DNA from: Strongyloides papillosus
Lineage: Eukaryota; Nematoda; Chromadorea; Rhabditida; Strongyloididae
NCBI GenBank assembly: GCA_005656395.1
Contig: SRSI01000079.1
Location: forward strand, 1,674,001 to 1,738,000
Direction: 5' to 3'
Length of the DNA stretch: 64,000 nucleotides
The position numbers and the translations under genes are program-made. Under the pieces are notes generated by a model that saw nothing but the letters and a program-made list of their open reading frames with translations, ran no database searches and was not told the origin of the DNA. This document shows positions 25,148 to 35,562 of the stretch, one piece after another; position 1 is the first letter of the stretch; every line of letters starts with the position of its first letter.

Positions 25148-26189
25148 AAATATTTCAAATGATAAATATATGCTTACTCATATAGATAAATAATAGTAAT
25201 TATAGATAAAACAAAAAGGATTTAAAATATAATATAATAATGTCGCTTTTTTAGCATTTTTTTATGTAAATTGTGATATTTTTTAACATAATATTTCCTT
25301 GGCACGAATAAATAAATTTGATTATATTTATGTGTTATCTTCTGTCAATTTTATTTATGGTTTGATAATGTTATAATTATATATTTACCATAATCGGCCA
25401 TTGGCTATACTTTCACATGGCTTTGTTTAGGCTTTCAACTTAGAATTTGTTAATTAAAAAATACCATCACTTTTTGTCCATAACCTGGCTAATCTTCACA
25501 ACAATGTCTGGGATCTATCTGGTCCCTCTAGTTATAAAATACACATAATTTGTCATTTAATCATAATAAATGGTTTGGTATTAAAAAAGTTATGACTAAG
25601 ACAAAAATAATTATTTTTTTTTATTATGAAATTGTATAAACATCTTATTATATTAAATTTTTAGTATTATCTTTTTATAATATGTAATCTAGATGTTTCA
25701 TAGAAACTTCCGATAACTTCTTAATTGAAAAACTTTATAATCTAAGATATAGAATATCTAGGAGTATGTATAATACCTCTTGACGGTACCCATTCTGGAA
25801 GTATATATAACGTATTTTGAGGTCATAAATATGGTTTAAGTTAGCTGATCCTAGTTTGTTATATTTATCCGCCATAACCAGGATTTATTGCTTCCAGGTA
25901 TTGCAAAAACTGCAGCAAAATAATTGTTTATTTTCATTGATATGATAATATTAAATGATAAAATAACTTCCTATTACGACGGTAAGTTTTTAAAAGTGCG
26001 CTTTTTGAATCTATTAATAGACAAAAAAACGGGTTTGTATGAGTTTTAAAGTATTATAATGCGTAAAAGATATAAAAAAGTTTAGTTGTTTTATCAAGAG
26101 TAATAAATAAATCATGCTGTCAATCAACGTTTATAAAAAATAAATAAATATAGCATTTATAGACGGTAAAAAAATTTTTTTTCAATTAT

Positions 26190-26500
26190 TGTGGAAGGAT
26201 TTTGAGATTGTAATTTCTTGTGGAATTTTAATAATTAGCACGATTTTTTTAATATTTATCCAGATTATAGTAAATATCTTTTTTTTTATTTCTTGATTAA
26301 AATTTCTAATTTTTTATGTTTTTCTGGATTATAATAATTATTATTTCGTTTGTTTCTGAAATAAAATTTCTTAGAAGTTGTAATTTTTTATATTATTTTG
26401 ATTATAGTCGTTATTCATTAATTTATTTATGAAATAAAATTGCTTAGAAGTTGTGACTTCGTAATATTATCCGGATTATAGTAATAATCATTTAATTTAG
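26190..26500. repeat. Degenerate ~73-bp tandem repeat
   Basis: About four diverged copies are marked by a GATTATAGTAAT-like core at 26263, 26327, 26400 and 26474 (steps of 64, 73 and 74). Each of the last copies is preceded by a TGAAATAAAATT(T/G)CTTAGAAGTTGT-like stretch, seen at about 26357-26380 and 26429-26452. The array ends where the palindrome array starts. No coding frame. Confidence 0.6.
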
Positions 26501-26513
26501 TTTGGGGTTATTT

Positions 26514-26916
26514 AAATTCAACCGTTGGTTGAATTTTGCCACAATGTGTAAAGATTCAACCGTCGGTTGAATTTAGTCACAATATGTATAATTTCAACCA
26601 GCGGTTGAATTTAAACACAATATCTACAGAATCAACCGACGGTTGAATTTATACACTCCATAGTAAAATTTTCCACTAGATGGTTGAATTTAGATGGGTA
26701 AAGTTCAACCGCCGGTTGAGTTTTATGTATAAATTCATAGACAGCTCTCTCAAATCCCCTTTTATGAGGGTTAGACTACGGCAATGCTGGGCAAGAATGG
26801 CATAGCACAAGCTTCATCACAAAAGTTGAGAGGTTGAATCTATAAAGTAAAATTCAACCACCGGGTTGAATATATACACATAAAATTTAACCTCTTTTTT
26901 TCAAAGTGGTTGAATC
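26514..26916. repeat. Array of TTCAACCGNCGGTTGAA palindromes
   Basis: The first unit has perfect 10-bp arms (AAATTCAACC/GGTTGAATTT) around a 3-nt centre. Similar palindromes are centred near 26525, 26563, 26601, 26640, 26681 (half degraded) and 26711: a period of about 38 bp, then 31. After an unrelated 110-bp spacer come a lone half (about 26824-26839), another palindrome centred near 26860, and a last diverged pair (26883-26916). Arms are conserved while the central 3-4 nt and linkers vary. Linkers share weak CACAATATGTA-like text, so the true unit is a ~38-bp satellite repeat. Confidence 0.8.
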
Positions 26917-28042
26917 TTGTATCTCCCTTTAGTTTTATAATTAAATTAGGTCATAAGATGTATTTTTAATTTTAATATCGGAAATCTTATCTTTTTAAAT
27001 TGTTTCTTTCTTATACTATCTAGAAAAAACTTTATTACGTGTGATATCTCCTAGTTTTGTATAAAATAATTAAATATATTATCAAACAAATTATTTGTAA
27101 ATTACTTTTTCCATGATATCATAAAATACAGTATGTATTATGCTTGTGCTTATTTTCACATTGTTGAATTTTGCAACTTCATGTGTTGTAAATAATAATG
27201 ATAATTATGTAGAAAAAGTTATATATTATTCTTAATTACGTTTTCTGCCAGAACATCCTAAAACTTATGCATTTATATTTTTTATGATTAAGTATTAAAA
27301 GGTATTTAAATAATTGATATTTTAAATATTTCATGATAATTTCGTCTTGTAGTTGTAATAATTTTCGGTCACTTGATGCGTGTTTTTATTTACATCTGAA
27401 AATATTACATCATTAGTTAAATATGTTCAAATGTTAACCATTTAAAAAAGCATTAAAAATTATTATTTTTAACAATTCAATATTTAAAATTATACTATGA
27501 TAGGAAATTTTCTGTCATAATACACGTAAATATTTTTCTTTGATGATATAAATAAATGGATAAACTTTTCATCGTTCATAGTTTTTAAATCAAACGTAAT
27601 TATTATATCTTTTTTTACCAATCCCAAGTGATAACGTCACAAAAAATGATATAATCCTAATAACTATTTCCTATAAAATGTGTAAACTATCTAATAGCGA
27701 TATTAAAAATTCCTAAATTTTTTCCGTTTGAAGACTTAACATTGTAAAAGTTTATATATTTAAATATGTATTGCCTTCATTACGATGTATTATATTTTTA
27801 AAATAGGTGGGATTTTTTAAGAAATAAAAATTAGAAAGGCATATTTTATACATTATTTACTTGATGAAATTTTAGCTATCACTCCTTCACGCACATTATC
27901 ACCGCCCTTTACCACTTAAAAAGTTGTATAAAACTACATGTATTTAAATGAATAAAATGTGCATTTATATTTAATATTTTTTATAGTAATGTTAAAGTGT
28001 TTTGATAAATGTTAAAATGTATTTTTAATTTTTTTTTGTCCT

Positions 28043-28051
28043 ATTTTTAGA
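28043..28051 (+). promoter_or_regulatory. Candidate spliced-leader acceptor
   Basis: A pyrimidine-rich ATTTTTAG ends one base before the start codon at 28052, preceded by more than 20 nt rich in T. This fits either a trans-splice site or the acceptor of an intron in the 5' untranslated region; no upstream exon was found. Confidence 0.4.
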
Positions 28052-28486
28052 ATGAAGTGCAATGTATTGGCGATTAGTATTTGTCTTGCTATTTTCATCA
28101 TGGTGGCCCATGGATATTTGGACATAATGCCCCTTAAGAATAGTCATGATAATGAGAAAATGTAAGTTTCATATCCTAAAAAAGATATTCTTCATATAAA
28201 ATATATCTTTTTTTATAGTAATGGTAAGAAACTGTTATATGATTTTTTAAAACAAGATTCATTGCTCAATAAATCTCAATATATTCCTTTTTCTCAGCTT
28301 CATTTGAAATACAATAATCGGGGCCTTAAACCAGATAGTGGAGACATAAAACGTAATGAAAGAGTACTCTCCTTAAATGATTTACAAAGATTAAATATTC
28401 CGATTATAACGAATCCAAAACAAACAAAGTACACCAGAAGCAATTGCTTCTTATCACCTGTTCAATGTAGCTTTTTCCTTCCATAA
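28052..28486 (+). CDS. Candidate neuropeptide precursor with allatostatin-C-like C-terminus
   Basis: Two exons, 28052-28161 and 28219-28486, with a 57-bp intron (AT|GTAAGT ... TTTATAG|T); 125 aa. A hydrophobic N-terminus (MKCNVLAISICLAIFIMVAH) reads as a signal peptide ending near residue 21. The middle is hydrophilic with basic sites (GKK, IKR). The protein ends KYTRSNCFLSPVQCSFFLP. C-x6-C with Ser-Pro-Val inside and Tyr-x-Arg before it lines up with the arthropod allatostatin-C pattern YRQCYFNPISCF, a disulphide-looped peptide of the somatostatin/allatostatin-C superfamily. The mature loop would be the last exon-2 product, released after the Arg. TTTTTAG lies one base before the ATG, a likely trans-splice acceptor. 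Family assignment is from the motif alone; a different Cys-loop peptide is possible. Confidence 0.65.
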
Positions 28487-31400
28487 AAAAGGACAATCTT
28501 TATCTCTTTAAAATTATAAAGTGGTTTATTAAAATATTTAAAAAAATTTTTCCTACAAAAAAAAGTATCGTCATTGTATTCGAAAATAAAATTTGTAAAG
28601 TATTTGTATGATGAACTAACAGTACATGGTTCTATATTTTTATATTATTCTTATACTACTTCTGAAAACATTTGGTAATTCAATCACTCGAGCTATTGGA
28701 TCTTCTATTATGCTATTACAATTAATTCTAAAAAAACTTCAAGAAGAGATTATTCAAAATGACTAAATTATTAATATTACTGATTCCAACACATTTTTTT
28801 AAACACAAACTATAAATTAAAAGATAAAAAACATTTACTTTAATGAAATTTGTTAAAGAATTGACTTAATGTCATATAATTATTTTTACTAACTTTTAAC
28901 TTTTGATATTTCTCCATAAATTTTTTAAAATAAATAAAAATATCTTGTTTGATAAAAATATTGTTATTCTATAAAATAATGCTTTTGGGTGAATATTTTT
29001 ACCTATATAGTAATTTTTTAATAATTATAATATTATGAACTCCTACTTATCTAAAATTATAGTTTTTTCCTTAATAATTACAGCAAACAACAATTTTTTA
29101 TCAATATAAATAGAACAATTATTCATTTAACATCACATTTTTTTGGTTCAATCAAACTTTATTGTAAAAAAAATTTGTTGATAAGACCTTTTTTTTGATA
29201 TTTTACCTTTTACTATGACAGTATATTTTTAAGGAGTGGCTTAATTTTAATATTTATCAATTTTACTTCCTTTAATCAATACTATTGTACATTATGTAAA
29301 GTTTTCTTATCATTAAAAGTGATGTTTCCTACTAATTTTAATAGTGGTTAATAGAATAGTGATATGATATGACGACAACTATAGTAACTTTCTTAAGATT
29401 ATCCTTTATTATACAGACTTTTTAATCATATAAGTATTCTAATAATAGTTTGTTTCCTATAGACAATAATAAAATTGTGTAATTACAGCTTTTAAAAATG
29501 TTAAATATCTAAGATATAATTAAAATAAATAAATTTTGTTAACAATATTATCATAAATATATAATAATAATTTCAGAGATAAATAAACAAATTATGCCTT
29601 AAAAAATTTTTTTCTCCATCTTATTTGATAAAGGTATACGAAATTTGTTTATAATACTTACTTTACAAATAAAATTACAGAATTTCTTTAAATTAATATT
29701 GTGTGATAACTTTTTTTATCACCTTGTTTCATTATTTATTATTAATATTAATACCATCTCAAAAAATGTGTACTTTGTTATAACGATAAACAGTACAGGT
29801 TGACTCTTAGAAGTTGTCTCATTATAAATGTTTCATGCATATTTATAATGGTCTTTACTTATACAATGTTACTACAAGTTCTATTCCTGGGAACACCTCT
29901 AAAAACCCCCTTGTGTATTAACTCTTTACAATATACTATCGATACCTCCTAATTGGAGTTTCTTATTTATTACAAAATTTTGGTGATTTGTCTCTCTCCC
30001 AATTCCATTTAATTCCATCTTCTTTTTGAAATGTTTTCCATGAAGGTGTGGAGCAATTTTGCCATCTATACCTTCTAGAAACTGTATATTTTATCCTTCA
30101 CAACTGTAGGTAGCTATTGAATCTTCATTACGCAAATTAATCTTTTCCTTTCGAACTAGGTAATTTTGAAATTCACAAAATAAACATTTCCTTTTTAGAT
30201 TTCTGAAAAAAAATATGTAGAAGTGGCAGAATAAAATGGATATGTTCATAAAAATGTACTAACTCAACATTTTTTATGCGCAAATATAATCGGTAAATAT
30301 TTTCATCCATCTCTTAAAGATTAATCATCTATATTTAGAAATGTTTTCATCCTGAAAATCGGCAGTAAATTAGTTTAATTATTAATAAATAACATTTCTT
30401 TGCTTGTATTTTTATATGTATATTTGCTTGTATATTTTTTTCCTCAAATGAATCCACAATTACATTGTTGGATTTTTTTATATTTATTGTAGATAAAAAA
30501 ATACGTAAATAAATAATTTTTCTCCATTTTGATCGGTGTTTAATTGATTGTTTAAACAAATAATTACGGAAACAAATTATTGTTTATTGTTAAATAAATA
30601 TATGGAAATTTTTATGTGTATTTGTTAATGATGATAAAAACAATAATTGGAAGTTGTTGGAATTTATGGAATGTTTGTTTCCTCATGAGTATGGAAAACA
30701 ATAATCATTGTTAAACAATTCAATTGCATTTCTAAAATATTTACTCAAATCATATTTTGTTTATGAATATTATATTGTAAATTTGTTGTTAAAAGAATAT
30801 TAATAAATTTTTGTCATAATAATTATTGATAATTTAATTTAGATTGTATTATATCAAAAATAATAATATATTTTTGTTTTGAAGTTTTTTTGAAAATTAT
30901 TATATGATAGTTAAAAGACTAATCTTGAAAAGAGTTAAGATTAAAAATTAATTAAACTTCTAAAAAATGTAGACATTCTTATGTTGAATTAATAATTACT
31001 GCATACAGTATTACTTTGTATAGTTAAATTGTATATAAACTCCATATCCTGTCATAGTATGAAATACCGTAACTACATGTCGATAAAAGTACTTTAAGAA
31101 TCATTCAAGATTATATTACATTTCCAATAGATTTATTTACCAATTGTTTGCGTGATTTTTTTATAAAATAACATTTAATATTTGCAATATCTGGAACAAA
31201 ATGTACTTTATAACTTTACATGTTTGCAAATACAAAGGGCATTGTTATTAATTGTAAATTAACTGATAACGCGTAAACTTTTTGTTTGTAATATAATTGT
31301 GCTAAACATTACTATTCAATTTATATGATTGTTGAAATTTATTCCCAAATGTTGCAATTGTTTTTTTAATTTTCGTCTAATAACCTTGAGAATATTCTTC

Positions 31401-33058
31401 AAATTGTAAGTACATTATTTATTTAAAATCTGTTTTTATGGTGCATTTTATATTTTTCAGGATTAATAATTAATGGGAAATATTATTTTACATCATTTAG
31501 AATTAACTATAGTGAAGTTTGAAGTTAATCTAAAGCATTATAAATAGATACATCTCAATAATAGTAACAAAAATTTAATTTTACTATTAAAAATGAAATC
31601 GGCAAAAATATTAATGGATACCACATGGAAATAAAGTAAATAATACTCTTTGTATAAACAACACACGTTATTTTACTTTAATCTAGGAGATATTAATAAT
31701 AAGGTATTTAAAGCTTGACTTTAATAATGCTGAAGAAAGAATTGGTAATAAATGTTACAACTCTCATCAATGAATAGAGAATTTAAAATACTAAAGATAA
31801 TATATTTTATTTAAATGTGATTCATGCGGAAAGATTGTCTATTGAAAAAGTATAGTAACTGTTTTTATTAAAAATTCTAAATAGCATTTTAAAATTTATG
31901 TAGGTTGTAGATAAACCTATCATCGTATTTGAAATAAGAAAAGTCAATGAATTTATTGTTTTTTTCAGAAAGATGATATTGACACGTTGATGAAATTTTG
32001 AAATAAAAAATGGAAGATAGGGAACTTTAATGCATAAATAAGTTTGATAAAAAAAGTTATACTTTATCAGACATAAAGTACAAACACGAAGGGGTATTCA
32101 CATTAAAAGTTAATTTATAAAAAATTTTGATTACGCAATTTTTAATTAATTATTTTTATTATAGCTTTTCATTTTAATTACCGTACTTGTTATTCAGAAA
32201 CATAAAATAATAAATTATATGCTAACGTCACCGAAGACAAATTTAATTGGATGAAGTTTATTTTTTTATTTTTATGGCGATTAGAAAATGTTTACATGTG
32301 TTTTAATTGGATTCATATTGTTAGACTATATCCTTTAAAAACAAACTTTTTTTAGATGTGAATAATACTTCCGAATTACATGATATCTGATATATTGTTA
32401 TTAATATGTTTGATAAGTTTGTTAGCTTTATATTTGCTTTAAAAGTACAATAAAATATGAAAAGAATGTGATAATATTATAAAAAGTATTCATTTACAGA
32501 AATAATAATTATTTTTTCCAAATAACATCTTGAGATTAAATTTGATTGATGTATTCTTAAAGTTTATAATAAAAAAGTTAATTTCCTATCAATATATACA
32601 TGTTTTGATTCCTGTTTTTAATTCATCTAATCTTTTTATTGAAAGTTATAATAAAAATCAATGGTATTATTAAATAAAAATTATTGTTATAAAAAATATA
32701 TAAGTTTTATTGTAGGAAATATATTGTTTATGATATATATAATATATTATTGGTAGGACAAAAAAGATGAATTTTATATATACTTTTTAAAATATATTGA
32801 AATAGTTAATGATGATTAAAAAAGTATAAAAAAAGTGTAATGAAAAGTTATCCTTTGATTCAACAATAATTATGTATGATAAAAACCTTTTGTACGTTAT
32901 ACTTCTCGGCATTTGGAGAGATATGACTCTAGTAGGTTGTATTTTTAGTACCTACACATTTTTTACTTATAAAAGTATCATATTTTAATTATTGTCTTTC
33001 ATAACTGTAATTAAGACTTAACTAACTATTTTATGGTTAATATATCTAATAAATAATA
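28487..33058. other. A+T-rich intergenic desert
   Basis: About 4.6 kb with no supportable gene. A stretch near 30540-30740 repeats AACAATAATT-like words in both orientations but has no clear unit. Nothing else stands out. Confidence 0.45.
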
Positions 33059-35167
33059 ATGAATAATGAAAAATGGGAACTAAAAGTATCAAAATTGTGT
33101 TCTTCAACAACTATACCAGAAGTACCACCAATAGGACACCAAATGAACTTAGAAGATTTTATGTCTTTTGACGATGTGGCTAATAGTATAGTTATTGATG
33201 TTTTACTTGGGATAAGGAGTCACAAAATGAGACCAAAAAAGATATTTTTAACTAACGGAGAAGTTGTTATTTGTTATAACTTGTTAAGAAAGTACTTAGA
33301 AAATTTTAATGTTTTCAGAACATTAGAAGGTATCTTTCTACTGCCATCAATGAAAAATTTTTGTTTGAAAATGGATAGTAAAAGATTAACGGAATTAAGA
33401 AACCATATTCATCGCTATTTAATGCTTTTCCAGCCAATATCTGGAATTAGTATACAAAAATGCTTCAAATATTCAAAAGAAAAGTTTTTGGGAGCTAAAT
33501 TAGTTGCAACAAGAAAATTTAAAGCCAATGAACAGATTAATATGTTATATGGTGTTGTAAAACCATTAACAGAAGAACAATTAAAAAAAGATATAAAAAG
33601 CGGGGTGAATGATTTCTCCATAATGATTAGTGATAGAAATGAAAAACAAATCTTGTGGCTTGGGCCTGGAAGTTTCTTAAATCACGATTGTAATTCAAAT
33701 GTTAAATTTGATTGCCGTGGGATTCATACTGTTGTCCTGATTGCTACGAAAAATATAGAAATAGGTGAAGAATTATATTTAAACTATGGTGAGAATTATT
33801 TTGGAGAAAATAACAAAGAATGCCAATGTGAAACTTGTGAAAAAATTAAAAATGATAAAGACAATTTAATTAAATGGGTACCAGAGATGTGTAGGGAGAT
33901 TCATGAAAATATTGTGGAATGTTTAGAGTTAATATCACTAAGAAATGAAATTCTGAAGAAAGTTTATGATTTTCAGATACCAAGGAATAATCTTATTATT
34001 TCATTGAATTATATGGCAGAATTCTTGAAGTATGGATTTATGGAAGATGGAATAACAAAAATATCAATAAATCAACATTACATTAAACATAAACTAGAAT
34101 ATCTGTCAAATATTATTTATCTAATATCTCAAGAATATGATCTTGAATTCATGCAAATCTTTACTTACTTTTATAAAACTTTTGGTATATGTACAAGCCA
34201 AGGAAAAGTAGGTACACCAACGACAAGATCACTTATCTTGGAAAAGAATGAAGCAATCTTCAAATACGCATTCTATGAAGCAATATTTGGATCAGATGTT
34301 GCTGGAAATTTAATTCAATTTCAAAGTAAACTTTTTGAACAATATCATTGTGAAAAAGTCTCTATGGGACAGATTATTTGTGTTCTCCAGAATTTTATCA
34401 ATATACTAAGGTTTAAAGATTTTAAGAAGGCTTTTCAAGATAAAATTGATATCCAGAATAGACGGATTAAAGAAATTGAAGATCATGGATTTACTTTAGA
34501 ATTTCTTTTGAATATATCAGATATAAAGGTAGATATTTTTGGTCCAGAACCAATTGAAGAACAAAAGAAATATATCGATAGATGTATTAAAGGGTGTGAA
34601 GAGATTGTTAATGAAAAATTAAGAAGCTACTTAGCCCAAGATTTTGTTTTGTCTTTTTTTAATGACAACAATGAATTAAATGGAATTTTTAATGATCTTA
34701 AAACAATTTTAGATGTTTATAAACAAAATACTAAAGAACAAACTTTTAACAACAAAATAAAGGGTGTTGAGAAGATAAGGAACCCATTAAACATTGGAAT
34801 AGAGGATTTTAACAATAAAGATAACGGTGCAATATTAAAATCACTATTCAATGATCAATTGGAGGAAATAACTCGTAAATACAGGAGAAGTGATGTAATT
34901 AAAACTATAGATATCAATAATTACATGTTATTGGATGAGAATAAACCAAAAATAGTAAGATCATCAAAAAGACTAACAAAAGAATCATGTAAAAACGAAA
35001 CTTACAACATTGAACCATTCTTAATGAAATTTTACTGCAATTCTACTTTAGAGAAAGCTTTAAAAATGAAAAAGAGATCTTATCAAATGATCAATCAGGA
35101 TTTTGAGGGTGTTTTTATCTATGGAAATAGATTAAAGGATGGGAGGGAAATACTAAAAGAAATATGA
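33059..35167 (+). CDS. set-4: Suv4-20-type histone H4K20 methyltransferase
   Basis: Intronless, 702 aa. The segment SKRLTELRNHIHRYL and a SET domain from about residue 144 (GAKLVATRKFKANEQINMLY) match Suv4-20 enzymes. Family marks are NDFSIMISDR, LWLGPGSFLNHDCNSN (the NHDC begins at residue 208 and helps form the cofactor pocket), LNYGENYFGENN, and the post-SET zinc cysteines CQCETC (255-260). Suv4-20 adds methyl groups to H4 Lys20 monomethyl; the C. elegans homologue SET-4 serves dosage compensation and chromatin compaction. Beyond residue 270 there is an extension of about 430 aa, mixed helical in look, that I do not recognise and that the C. elegans protein lacks. ATG 33059 is the first Met of the frame. 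Confidence 0.85.
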   Translation: MNNEKWELKVSKLCSSTTIPEVPPIGHQMNLEDFMSFDDVANSIVIDVLLGIRSHKMRPKKIFLTNGEVVICYNLLRKYLENFNVFRTLEGIFLLPSMKNFCLKMDSKRLTELRNHIHRYLMLFQPISGISIQKCFKYSKEKFLGAKLVATRKFKANEQINMLYGVVKPLTEEQLKKDIKSGVNDFSIMISDRNEKQILWLGPGSFLNHDCNSNVKFDCRGIHTVVLIATKNIEIGEELYLNYGENYFGENNKECQCETCEKIKNDKDNLIKWVPEMCREIHENIVECLELISLRNEILKKVYDFQIPRNNLIISLNYMAEFLKYGFMEDGITKISINQHYIKHKLEYLSNIIYLISQEYDLEFMQIFTYFYKTFGICTSQGKVGTPTTRSLILEKNEAIFKYAFYEAIFGSDVAGNLIQFQSKLFEQYHCEKVSMGQIICVLQNFINILRFKDFKKAFQDKIDIQNRRIKEIEDHGFTLEFLLNISDIKVDIFGPEPIEEQKKYIDRCIKGCEEIVNEKLRSYLAQDFVLSFFNDNNELNGIFNDLKTILDVYKQNTKEQTFNNKIKGVEKIRNPLNIGIEDFNNKDNGAILKSLFNDQLEEITRKYRRSDVIKTIDINNYMLLDENKPKIVRSSKRLTKESCKNETYNIEPFLMKFYCNSTLEKALKMKKRSYQMINQDFEGVFIYGNRLKDGREILKEI

Positions 35168-35562
35168 CTATAATTTTAATTTTTTCAATTATTTTACATA
35201 AAAATTGAAAATATATTTTATATTTTTATTGATTTTGCTTTCAATAATATAAACTGTCTTTTTTTATCATTTCTTTTTTACTTGTTTATCTCGCTATCAT
35301 GTGTAATGTTGTTGATTGAAGAAAGTTATATTTGAAAATATATGTAATGTACCGTGATGGCCTTCAATATATATAGACTATGATAAAGTATGTTACTATC
35401 TAATACAAAGGTTTCTTCTATCTATGTGTTTATGATTAAACAATTAATTTGATATTCAATTCACTTCAGATACTTACTCAGTACAATCATACAAACTTTG
35501 GAAAATTGTCGTGTCTTATTATACTTTTATCATTAATTATAATATAATAACTATAAAAAATT
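35168..35562. other. Gap between set-4 and prx-12
   Basis: 395 bp, same-strand neighbours on both sides. No gene seen; it must hold the set-4 3' end and the prx-12 promoter or splice-leader site. Confidence 0.5.

Larger units (their letters stand above)
25148..28051. other. Intergenic region holding two repeat arrays
   Basis: About 2.9 kb without a supportable gene, between the ABCG gene and a neuropeptide-like gene. It contains a degenerate 73-bp tandem repeat (26190-26500) directly followed by a palindrome array (26514-26916), listed separately. The rest is A+T-rich with no recognised feature. Confidence 0.5.

Noticed and set aside
26514..26916. CRISPR-like array
   Set aside because: Spacing is regular, but the repeats are short palindromes with variable centres, linkers are related to each other, and the window is a nematode genome with no cas genes.
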